Below, one piece after another: positions 1 to 6,318 of a DNA stretch of 64,000 nt; within the stretch, counting starts at the first letter, position 1, and the number at the start of each line of letters is the position of its first letter. The notes under the pieces were generated by a model that saw only the letters and a program-made list of their open reading frames with translations, was not told the origin of the DNA and did not search any database. The stretch comes from Streptomyces sp. ASQP_92. Its GTDB lineage: Bacteria > Actinomycetota > Actinomycetes > Streptomycetales > Streptomycetaceae. A program made the translations under genes and the position numbers. The stretch lies in assembly GCF_025399895.1 (NCBI RefSeq), contig NZ_JAODUA010000017.1, positions 62,001 to 126,000 of the forward strand, in the 5' to 3' direction.

Positions 1-1
1 C

Positions 2-160
2 GGATACCTCGACGACGGCACGCAGAAGATCGGCGGCGCCATCACCGCCACCGGCGGCCGATACGACGACATCAAGGCCGTTCAGTGGGACGACGGGGTC
101 ACGTCCCACGTCGCCGAACACAACCGCGGCATCGCATGGGACTACGCCGACGAGGACTAA
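2..160 (+). CDS. C-terminal end of a plus-strand gene (cut by window edge)
   Basis: An open frame enters from the left edge and ends at TAA (158-160), giving the last 52 residues of a protein. The tail is rich in Asp, Gly and His and ends WDYADED. I recognise no family. A strong hairpin follows it and the next gene (the Ro60-like protein) converges on it from the other strand, which fits a genuine gene end. Its true start and size lie outside the window. Confidence 0.5.
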   Translation, partial: GYLDDGTQKIGGAITATGGRYDDIKAVQWDDGVTSHVAEHNRGIAWDYADED

Positions 161-192
161 CCGCACCGACCAGTAGAGGCAGCACAGCGAAG

Positions 193-222
193 CGGCCCCG
201 CCCTCCGAAGAGGACGGGGCCG
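193..222. terminator. Hairpin between convergent genes
   Basis: CGGCCCCGCCCT (193-204) pairs with AGGACGGGGCCG (211-222) around a 6-base loop, with one G-T type mismatch. It lies between the end of the plus-strand partial gene and the end of the minus-strand Ro60-like gene, so it could serve both as a terminator. There is no long T tract. Confidence 0.6.
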
Positions 223-322
223 TCTGCAAGTTGTGCGCGGGCCCCGAGAGACCTTGCCCGCGAACGGGTCGGCGTGCGCGCCCTGCCGTACCTCCAGCGT
301 GGCAGGTATGCAGAGCTTTCAT

Positions 323-1939
323 CTACAGCCAGGGCCACTTGGCGTCGCGGCCGGCTTCGAGGAGCGGGATCATCCGGAAGGCCTGGTCGGTGAGGCCGCC
401 GAACGCGTGGCGCTGACCTCGCCCCGAGGGGGCGTGTCCGGCTTCGTATCCGGCGAGGTTCCATGTGTACATTGGTGTCGTCTGCGGGATGGACTGATCA
501 ACGTTGACGCCGTCGTATCCGGCCTGTTCATCGGTGACGATGATGACCCGGTCGTGACCGCGGTACTCCTGGCGCAGGGCGGCGGCCGTGTCGGTGCCGC
601 CACCGAGGAACCATCCCCCGTCACGCCACTTCTTCACGTCACCGAGGACGGAGGCACCTGCCGTGAGCGGGAACGCCTTCGTCTTCGCACCCGGCGCATC
701 GTTCACGTAGTACCGGGCGGAAGAGAAAGAGACAACGTCGGCACTGGCGCAGCGACGGCCGAGGGCCATACCGAAGAGTGCTGCTGCGTCCCAGCGCATG
801 AGGGAACCGTCGCGCGAGAACGACGCGTGCATCGAGCTGGACGTGTCGACGAGGACCAGGCTCCGGCCCGGCAGTGCCGGAATGTTGGCGAGCGACGCGG
901 TGAGCGCCTTCTCCAGTGCGTGCCCCCAGCGCAGCGATGGCGCTGCGTTGTAGGCGGAGTAGAAGCGCATCGGGAGCTGGCGGGACTTGGCGACCTGGCT
1001 GGGATCGGCCAGCCGCTTCGCGACCTGCTCGGCCACCTCGTCGGAAACGCCAGCCTCGTCGAAGTTCCGGAGGTTCCTGAGCAGCGCCATGTAGCCCATG
1101 GACGGGATGACCGCCTCCCAGGCTTCCTTGTCCATCGGCCTCTGGAGCCAGCCGGCGAGCATCTCCCATGTGAACGCCGCCGCTGCGAGACGCTCGGACG
1201 CGTCGGGCTGGCGGAGGAACACGTGCCGCTCATCCGGCCGCAGGTTGCGGATCACGAAGTTCGCGATGAGGGTCTCCAGCGACTTGGGGATGTCTCCGCT
1301 TCCGGCGCTGCGGCGCCGTCCGAGTGCGTAGTCGAACAGGTCGCCCTGCCAGGCCTTGTCGGGTGCGGGGCTGGCGTGGACGAGATTGAGGACGTCGCCG
1401 AACCGGTAGCCCTTCGTCGCGGTGTCGTACTTGAGGAGGGCGCGCTCGGTGTAGAGGCGCTGTACGGCGTCGGCGATGCCCCGCTTGACGGGCTTGGGGA
1501 GAGCGCGGCCGTACTTCGACGTCCAGTAGCCGAGCATCTCGCCCGGTTCGTCGGGGCGCTGAAGGGCGGAGTCGATGACCCGCCGGGAGTAGCCAGGGGC
1601 TTCGTGAAGAAGACGTTCGGCGGTGAACTCGGCCGCGCCGACCAGGGCGGCGGTGCGCATGTTCGCGTCGCCACGGAGCCACTTGAGAAGCCCTGCGGTC
1701 CATTCGGGATCTTCGACGGCGAGCTTGCGAATTAGCTGGGTGTAGCGGTCGTCGCGCTGCCCGGCCTTCTCGTAGAAGGTGTCGGTGCCGACGAAGTTGG
1801 AGACGGCGAGCATGAACAGATCGGACTTGGCGTCTCGCAGGTGGCCGGCCCCGCCCTCGTGCGTGATGGTGCGCTCGGCGGCTGTGGTGATGGGTGATCT
1901 GACGGCAGGGCGGACGCTACGGGTGTTGAAACGTGACAT
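323..1939 (-). CDS. Ro60-like TROVE/vWA RNA-binding protein
   Basis: 538 residues. The N-terminal two thirds is helical and matches the TROVE module, the HEAT-repeat ring that binds Y RNAs and misfolded RNA ends. The C-terminal third is a von Willebrand A domain with an intact MIDAS motif (LVLVDTSSSM, near residue 362) and a later VIIVTDEQ strand. The start was chosen at ATG 1939 because GAGGGGA lies six bases upstream; an upstream in-frame start at 1969 has no good ribosome site. The gene follows three structured RNAs transcribed in the same direction and ends at a convergent hairpin. By family, Ro60 orthologues act in RNA quality control and, in Deinococcus, tether structured-RNA decay by PNPase through a Y RNA. 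A role in phage RNA or host RNA turnover is inference. Confidence 0.93.
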   Translation of the reverse strand: MSRFNTRSVRPAVRSPITTAAERTITHEGGAGHLRDAKSDLFMLAVSNFVGTDTFYEKAGQRDDRYTQLIRKLAVEDPEWTAGLLKWLRGDANMRTAALVGAAEFTAERLLHEAPGYSRRVIDSALQRPDEPGEMLGYWTSKYGRALPKPVKRGIADAVQRLYTERALLKYDTATKGYRFGDVLNLVHASPAPDKAWQGDLFDYALGRRRSAGSGDIPKSLETLIANFVIRNLRPDERHVFLRQPDASERLAAAAFTWEMLAGWLQRPMDKEAWEAVIPSMGYMALLRNLRNFDEAGVSDEVAEQVAKRLADPSQVAKSRQLPMRFYSAYNAAPSLRWGHALEKALTASLANIPALPGRSLVLVDTSSSMHASFSRDGSLMRWDAAALFGMALGRRCASADVVSFSSARYYVNDAPGAKTKAFPLTAGASVLGDVKKWRDGGWFLGGGTDTAAALRQEYRGHDRVIIVTDEQAGYDGVNVDQSIPQTTPMYTWNLAGYEAGHAPSGRGQRHAFGGLTDQAFRMIPLLEAGRDAKWPWL

Positions 1940-1974
1940 GAAAAATCCCCTCACATGGAGGGGAAGCACAGCGT

Positions 1975-2081
1975 GGGGCGCCCGAGATCAGAGTCGGCGA
2001 CGGACCTGCGGGGTTCGAACCCGCGCGCCCCGAGGGCGCTTCAACCATAGAAGTAACCGTTGCCTGCGCACCGGGCGCCCC
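1975..2081 (-). ncRNA. Y-RNA-like RNA 3 (next to Ro60 gene)
   Basis: A 107-base structured RNA. GGGGCGCCCG (5' end) pairs perfectly with CGGGCGCCCC (3' end). Inside come the conserved box GGTGCGCA, then an inner helix GGCAACGG/CCGTCGCC (7 of 8 pairs), and on the 3' side the conserved box GACnnTGATCT. The apical part holds a tRNA-like T arm (GCGGG, loop TTCGAAC, CCCGC), a CTTC/GAAG hairpin with a 7-base loop, and a GCGCCC/GGGGCGC hairpin. No D arm is visible. It ends about 30 bases before the ribosome site of the Ro60-like gene. Confidence 0.8.
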
Positions 2082-2091
2082 GATGCTCGTG

Positions 2092-2162
2092 CCTCCCGAG
2101 ATCAAAGTCGGGACCGGGTCTTTGCGTTGGAAGGAAGGAACCGGGCCCTGCGCACCGGGAGG
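2092..2162 (-). ncRNA. Y-RNA-like RNA 2 (short form)
   Basis: A 71-base RNA with the same plan as its two neighbours but no tRNA-like domain. The outer stem is CCTCCCG/CGGGAGG. It has the conserved 5' box GGTGCGCA, the inner helix GGGCCCGG/CCGGTCCC (7 of 8 pairs) and the conserved 3' box GACnnTGATCT. The apical loop is CT-rich. Its outer and inner helices differ in sequence from the other two copies while pairing is kept. Confidence 0.75.
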
Positions 2163-2177
2163 TGCATGAAGTTGTAT

Positions 2178-2312
2178 GTCCAGAGATCAAGGTCGGAGCA
2201 AGTGACAATGCGCTCTACCATCTGAGCTACGCCAACCCGAAGTCGACGACGGGACTCGAACCCGCGACCTCACCATTAGCAGTGGAAGTAACTCGCACCT
2301 GCGCACCTGGAC
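2178..2312 (-). ncRNA. Y-RNA-like RNA 1 with permuted tRNA-like domain
   Basis: A 135-base RNA. The outer stem is GTCCAG/CTGGAC; box GGTGCGCA lies on the 5' side and GACnnTGATCT on the 3' side; the inner helix is GGTGCGAG/CTTGCTCC (7 of 8 pairs). The apical domain is a circularly permuted tRNA mimic. A T arm (2265-2249, loop TTCGAGT) comes first, then an acceptor-like strand CGTCGAC closed by a TTCGG loop onto GTTGGCG (7 pairs), then TA and a canonical D arm (GCTCAGATGGTAGAGC). The anticodon-stem position is replaced by the long Ro60-binding type stem. This is the architecture reported for bacterial YrlA-type Y RNAs encoded beside Ro60. It is not a functional tRNA gene because the 5' and 3' ends are not at the acceptor. 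Confidence 0.85.
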
Positions 2313-2319
2313 TTCCGTC

Positions 2320-2348
2320 ACTGTAACCCCAAAATCGGCATCCGTCAT
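2320..2348 (-). promoter_or_regulatory. Putative promoter of the Y-RNA/Ro60 unit
   Basis: On the minus strand ATGACG (2348-2343) is followed after 17 bases by TACAGT (2325-2320), a reasonable actinobacterial -35/-10 pair. Transcription would start about seven bases on, at the first base of the outer stem of RNA 1 (2312). It sits between the terminator of the lysis operon and RNA 1, so the unit appears independently transcribed. Confidence 0.5.
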
Positions 2349-2373
2349 GCAAGTTCAGCCCCTGCATGCACGA

Positions 2374-2400
2374 CGAAAGCCCCCTCCCGAAGGAGGGGGC
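2374..2400 (-). terminator. Rho-independent terminator after the lysis operon
   Basis: GCCCCCTCC and GGGAGGGGGC (2379-2400) form a strong hairpin with a tiny loop, followed on the minus strand by TTTCGTC. It lies just downstream of the collagen-like gene and separates the late operon from the Y-RNA/Ro60 unit. Confidence 0.8.
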
Positions 2401-2432
2401 GCTGCTACTCCGGCTCGGCCTCGGGCTGCCGG

Positions 2433-3113
2433 TCAGGCGTTGAGTCTCCGGTACATCGAGGACATCGCTAGCGCCCCCACCCCGAACAGACTTCGGCGAG
2501 CAGCGGGCGACGGGGGCGGCTGGTTCACCGCGGTGCACTTGTAGCGGGGCGCGTTCGGGTCGAAGCCGTCGGCTGGCACGCACTGGTACTCGACGCCTTG
2601 GGGGTCGGTGTACGTCCAGCCCGCGGGGGGTTTACCGTCCGTGCCGTCCTTGCCTGCGGCACCGTCCGTTCCGTCTTTCCCCGGCGCGCCGGCGGGTCCG
2701 GTCGGCCCGGGGGAACCTTGCGGACCGACAGATCCAGGCTGTCCGGCCGTGCCGGGGGCGCCAGTTGCCGAGGTGCCAGGGGTGCCGGTCTGCCCTGTTT
2801 TCCCGGCCGGCCCGACCGGACCTGTGGGTCCAACGGGGCCGGGTTCACCTTCGGGCCCGCGCGGGCCGGTCAGCGACTGGCCCGGTTCGCCGCGGCTGCC
2901 GGGCGGGCCGGCGACGGGCGTATGGCCGAGCTCCTGCACCTGCCGGGCGAGCATGTCACGGGCATCGTTGGAGGTCTGTAGAGAGGACTGGAGTTGGTAG
3001 ATGCTGACGACGATCGCTGCGAGGGCGATCCCGAGGATGATCGCGCCGAGGATGACCCAGGAGTCGCCGCGTCGCCAGCGCTGCTCCTCGGTGCGTATCG
3101 TCGACCGCGTCAC
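2433..3113 (-). CDS. Collagen-like membrane protein of the lysis cassette
   Basis: 226 residues from GTG 3113, which overlaps the TGA of the upstream gene (GTGA). There is a short charged N terminus, one transmembrane helix (VILGAIILGIALAAIVVSIY), a short coiled stretch, then about 30 Gly-X-Y collagen triplets (roughly residues 65-165) and a 60-residue tail with two cysteines (YQCVPADG, YKC). Membrane anchoring plus a collagen stalk would project the C terminus into the cell wall. Phage collagen-like repeats are usually in fibres; here the position after the holin suggests either a lysis accessory or a surface protein. Function is unproven. Confidence 0.75.
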   Translation of the reverse strand: MTRSTIRTEEQRWRRGDSWVILGAIILGIALAAIVVSIYQLQSSLQTSNDARDMLARQVQELGHTPVAGPPGSRGEPGQSLTGPRGPEGEPGPVGPTGPVGPAGKTGQTGTPGTSATGAPGTAGQPGSVGPQGSPGPTGPAGAPGKDGTDGAAGKDGTDGKPPAGWTYTDPQGVEYQCVPADGFDPNAPRYKCTAVNQPPPSPAARRSLFGVGALAMSSMYRRLNA

Positions 3114-3406
3114 GATCCCGCCCCTCGCGTCAGCAGCAGGATCACCGGCAAGAGGATCCCGACGAGTGGCACGATGACCGCGCCGATCAGCCAACGGCGG
3201 GTCGCGACGAGCTTCTCGGCGTCCTTTTCCCGCAGCGTCTCTAGCGTGGAGACCCGCGAGGCCAGCGCTTCGTGCCGCAGGTCGTAGACCCGCTGATCCA
3301 CCTTTTCATCCATGCGACGGCCCAGTTGCTGGATGTCGTCGCGGACGTCCACGAGCCGGTCCTCGAAGCGGCGCGCAAGTTCACCGAGGGTCGGCTCGTC
3401 TGGCAC
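3110..3406 (-). CDS. XhlA-like coiled-coil/membrane protein
   Basis: 98 residues. It has a long amphipathic coiled-coil region (RRMDEKVDQRVYDLRHEALA through STLETLREKD) and then one C-terminal transmembrane helix (WLIGAVIVPLVGILLPVILLL) ending in a short charged tail. This is the layout of the haemolysin XhlA/holin-accessory family found beside phage endolysins. It lies between the holin and the collagen-like gene, and its stop overlaps the next start. Confidence 0.65.
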   Translation of the reverse strand: MPDEPTLGELARRFEDRLVDVRDDIQQLGRRMDEKVDQRVYDLRHEALASRVSTLETLREKDAEKLVATRRWLIGAVIVPLVGILLPVILLLTRGAGS

Positions 3407-3418
3407 GTGCTACTCCGA

Positions 3419-3775
3419 TCAGATGGCCGTCGGGCGGTTAAGCGCCGGGGCCAGGACCGGTGCGGTGACCTGGGTGCGGGTGTACGCGGCAACGGCCGCC
3501 GAGACGAACGCGAAAACCACGGCCTGGTTGTCGGGCGACCAGTGCAGGCCGAAGCCCACGGCGGCGGCGATGGCGGCCTGGGTGAAGCCGAGGAACGCGG
3601 CGCCGACGCCGTCGTGCACCTGGAACGCGATGATCAGTGCCACAGCGGCGGCGGCGACAGTGTTCACGAGGGCCTGCTGGTTGACGCTGGTGTGCAGCCA
3701 GAACGCGCTGACGAGCTTCACGGCCGCGGCGACGAGACCGAGGACAAGTGCAGGTTCCCTACCGAAGATCTTCAT
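3419..3775 (-). CDS. Putative holin
   Basis: 118 residues from ATG 3775 with AAGGAG eight bases upstream. Three to four hydrophobic helices fill the protein (near LVLGLVAAAVKLVSAFWL, TVAAAAVALIIAFQV, FTQAAIAAAVGFGL and VFAFVSAAVAAY). The C-terminal tail is short. It starts just after the muramidase gene ends, the usual place for a holin that releases or activates the endolysin. The call rests on topology and context. Confidence 0.7.
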   Translation of the reverse strand: MKIFGREPALVLGLVAAAVKLVSAFWLHTSVNQQALVNTVAAAAVALIIAFQVHDGVGAAFLGFTQAAIAAAVGFGLHWSPDNQAVVFAFVSAAVAAYTRTQVTAPVLAPALNRPTAI

Positions 3776-3786
3776 GGTGGACTCCT

Positions 3787-4674
3787 TCAGCTTTCGAGGC
3801 GCTTGGCCTGGACGTCGGCGACCGCGTTGGCGATCGCCGTGATCTGGTCCGGCGACAGGCCGGTGGTCTTGAGCGAGGCGACTGTGGCCGCGAGGGCATC
3901 GATCTTCTTGTCCAGTGCGGCGACTGTGGAGGCACTGCTCGCAGCGTTGGCGGCGGCGAACCACAGGACGCTCTTGATGGGGGTGTACTGGACGCCGGGC
4001 TTCGTCGGGTCGTCCATCGAGTAGTCGTCCCAGACGGCGGTGGATACCGCCTGCTTGTCGTCGTTACTGAGGGGCATGTCGTCCTCCGGGGTCTGATTGC
4101 CGAGCGCCCATGCGCGGAGTGCTGCGGCGTCGAGGTGGCAGTAGTCGCGGTCGAGGCCGCCGGATTCGCTGTACTGGTGGAACAGCCATGGGGCCTGGAT
4201 CCCGGGGTCGCCGGCGGTGCGGCCGGCGGTGGCGATCCACAGGAAGTCGCCGTAGTAGCCGTCTTGGTCGACGTTGCGCCAGTAGTCGGTGTTGGCGTAC
4301 ATCCCGACGCGAAGGTTCGGGAGCTGGGCCTTGACGTACTTCAGCCAGGCCGTCTTGTACGCGGCTTGCGTCGACTTCGGCACGCCGACGTTCGAGGGGT
4401 CGTAGCCCTCCCAGTCGAGGACGACGAGGTCGCCGGACTGCCAGTTGACCTGGCGGAGAAAGTAGTCGGCCTCGGCCTGGGGGCTGTTGGCCATGTGGGG
4501 GTAGTGGTAGGCGCCCCAGACAAGGCCGTTGGCTTTGGCGTGGTCGCGCTGCGTGCGCCAGACCGGGTTGATGTACGAGAGGCCCTCTGTGATCTTGACG
4601 AACGCGAAGCCGAGGCCGCTCGTGTCCGGTGTCGCGGACTGGTACGAGGCCCAGTCCTGTCCGTAGGTGCCCAT
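3787..4674 (-). CDS. Endolysin, GH25 muramidase
   Basis: 295 residues. The GH25 fold signatures are DWASYQ at the N terminus (Asp 7), FVKITEG, and the VLDWEGY strand carrying the catalytic acidic pair near residues 85-87, followed by MYANTDYW and LWIATAG. The enzyme would cut the MurNAc-GlcNAc bond of peptidoglycan. A C-terminal helical segment (about residues 200-295) replaces a recognised wall-binding domain. The ATG at 4674 shares its first base with the TGA of the peptidase gene (TGATG) and has a GGGGG ribosome site. Confidence 0.92.
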   Translation of the reverse strand: MGTYGQDWASYQSATPDTSGLGFAFVKITEGLSYINPVWRTQRDHAKANGLVWGAYHYPHMANSPQAEADYFLRQVNWQSGDLVVLDWEGYDPSNVGVPKSTQAAYKTAWLKYVKAQLPNLRVGMYANTDYWRNVDQDGYYGDFLWIATAGRTAGDPGIQAPWLFHQYSESGGLDRDYCHLDAAALRAWALGNQTPEDDMPLSNDDKQAVSTAVWDDYSMDDPTKPGVQYTPIKSVLWFAAANAASSASTVAALDKKIDALAATVASLKTTGLSPDQITAIANAVADVQAKRLES

Positions 4675-5447
4675 CAGTCCCCCTTGGCGGTGGTCCAGGT
4701 CGGGATGGTGACGTCGCCCTGCTGGGACAGGAGCCAGCGCAGGTCGGGGGTGGTGAGGTACGCGGACCCGTCGATGCCCCAGCCGGTTCCCCACGAGTTG
4801 GTGATCCAGTAGTCGCCGGTGGCGGCGTCGAATCGATTCAGCTCGATCTCGTGTCCGCCTGCGACGCCCGTTGTGCGGTCCACGCCGAGTCGACCGTCGG
4901 TGTCGGGGTCGAACATGCTGTTCAGCCACGGAATCCCGATCATCACCGGGCCGTACTGGAGTGCGCTGGTCAGGGCCGCCAGCGAGAAGGCGTGGCTGTA
5001 GCTGGTGGCGAGCCCGAGCGCGCGGAGCGCCTTCACAACGCCGAGCCCGGACGATCCGGTATCAGTCGGCGGGTAGTGCCCGAAGATTGAGTCGAGGCGC
5101 GTAGCCAACGAGTACAGGCGGACCGCGAAATCCTCGTCCGGCGCGTACACACCCGGAGTGAAGATGCCGTGGGACGCGCGCGCTGCGGTGACCGAGATCG
5201 TCACCGACGTCAGGCCAGACCGGCCCGCCGAGTCCGTGCCGAGGAGGCCAGTACCGGCGTTGCCGGTGCAGCTCCCCAGCGCTCCCTGATCCAGGACGGG
5301 CGTGCGCCGGGTCCAGGCGACGGAGCGGATCGCGTCGGCCGGGAGCGTCTCGTGCGCGAAGGCGCGAGAGCGAGGATCGTGCTCGACGTGCCGGCCCATC
5401 GATCGGCCGACAGCGACGGGCAGCAGTTCAACGTGAGGCGTGCTCAT
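4674..5447 (-). CDS. Papain-like (C1) cysteine peptidase
   Basis: 257 residues. All papain-family landmarks are visible: QGALGSC (Gln of the oxyanion hole and catalytic Cys, near residue 61), GGHEIEL (catalytic His, near 198) and ITNSWGTGWG (Asn, near 218). There is no signal peptide or prodomain. It starts at ATG 5447 behind GGAGG and is translationally coupled to the GH25 muramidase, so it is placed with the lysis genes. It may cut peptide cross-links or act as a tail-tip peptidase; both are inference. Confidence 0.85.
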   Translation of the reverse strand: MSTPHVELLPVAVGRSMGRHVEHDPRSRAFAHETLPADAIRSVAWTRRTPVLDQGALGSCTGNAGTGLLGTDSAGRSGLTSVTISVTAARASHGIFTPGVYAPDEDFAVRLYSLATRLDSIFGHYPPTDTGSSGLGVVKALRALGLATSYSHAFSLAALTSALQYGPVMIGIPWLNSMFDPDTDGRLGVDRTTGVAGGHEIELNRFDAATGDYWITNSWGTGWGIDGSAYLTTPDLRWLLSQQGDVTIPTWTTAKGD

Positions 5448-5503
5448 GGTGCCTCCAGGGCAAGGGGCGGCCCCGGAGTGGGGCGAAGGTGTGCAGGCTG
5501 GGG

Positions 5504-5758
5504 CTAGTTGAATAGCGGCGGCGTCGACTTGAGGTTCGTGTTGTAGACCCGGTACTCGATGTCCTGCTTGATGACGGACATGGGGTTGACGACTCCAGCC
5601 GGCCAGGGCTGGGCGTTGAACGCAGCGGCGATGCCGAGGGCTATCTCGTCGGTTACGCCGGCCGCAGCGGTCAGGATGAACCCGCCGTCGTTCTCGCCGG
5701 TCTCGCTGCTGATGGTGAAGCTGAACGCGTACTGGGTGGCGGCATCTATCGAGCTCAC
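5504..5758 (-). CDS. Small virion-region protein, unknown
   Basis: 84 residues from GTG 5758 with GGAGAA upstream. The sequence alternates short hydrophobic and polar stretches, suggesting beta structure, and has no transmembrane helix. It lies between the tail-fibre-like gene and the lysis cassette. I recognise no family. Confidence 0.65.
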   Translation of the reverse strand: MSSIDAATQYAFSFTISSETGENDGGFILTAAAGVTDEIALGIAAAFNAQPWPAGVVNPMSVIKQDIEYRVYNTNLKSTPPLFN

Positions 5759-5772
5759 AGGGTTCTCCCTAG

Positions 5773-6309
5773 CTATCGGCTGATCCAGAACACGCGCATG
5801 GCTGCGCTGAAGATGCCGCCTGCGATCGTTGAAAGGGCGCTGCCGCTGGCTTGTGCGGCCATGACCTCGATGTAGTCCGTGGATCCGTTGCAGGTGACGG
5901 TCGAGACGGTTTGCATGCCGTTGGTGACGCCGCTGGTCGGGTCGTAGGAGGCACCGGAGCCGACGACACCGCCACCATTGAGGCCGACCTGCAAGCGCCG
6001 GTCGCCGGTGTTGTTCGCAGGCCAGCCCACGGACCCGATCACCAGATACAAACCGGCCACAGTCGGCGTGTACCGGCTCGTGTTGGTGACGGTGGAGTGG
6101 CCGCCGTCGGCGTCAAGCAGCTCAGTGTCGAGATTCAGTGCGGTCATGACGTTGCCGCTGGGGATCGACTGCACGCTGGTCGCATAACCGACGAAGACGG
6201 GCACCGCGGTCAGGAACGAATTCAGTGCGGCGACCTGGGCGTTCCACAGTGCGGAGGTGACGAAGAGGCCTGGCGATTCGGTGGTGGCTACGGGGACGGT
6301 ACGGGCCAT
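5773..6309 (-). CDS. Putative tail fibre/C1q-like domain protein
   Basis: 178 residues. The central part (NTSRYTPTVAGLYLVIGSVG ... LQVGLNGG ... GSTDYIEVMAAQASG) has the strand pattern of C1q/TNF-like trimerising heads that often end phage fibres. It follows the large minor tail protein and precedes the lysis genes. The family call rests on the short YTPTVAGLYLV segment and context. Confidence 0.6.
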   Translation of the reverse strand: MARTVPVATTESPGLFVTSALWNAQVAALNSFLTAVPVFVGYATSVQSIPSGNVMTALNLDTELLDADGGHSTVTNTSRYTPTVAGLYLVIGSVGWPANNTGDRRLQVGLNGGGVVGSGASYDPTSGVTNGMQTVSTVTCNGSTDYIEVMAAQASGSALSTIAGGIFSAAMRVFWISR

Positions 6310-6318
6310 CAGCCCCTC

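Noticed and set aside
233..1735. 500-codon open frame on the plus strand
   Set aside because: It is fully antisense to the Ro60-like gene, with composition expected of a GC-rich shadow frame and no family likeness.
2178..2312. Tail-to-head tRNA-like arms suggesting a tRNA gene
   Set aside because: T arm precedes the D arm and the acceptor-like stem is closed by a loop; no valid 5'/3' acceptor or anticodon arm. Interpreted as a Y RNA mimic.
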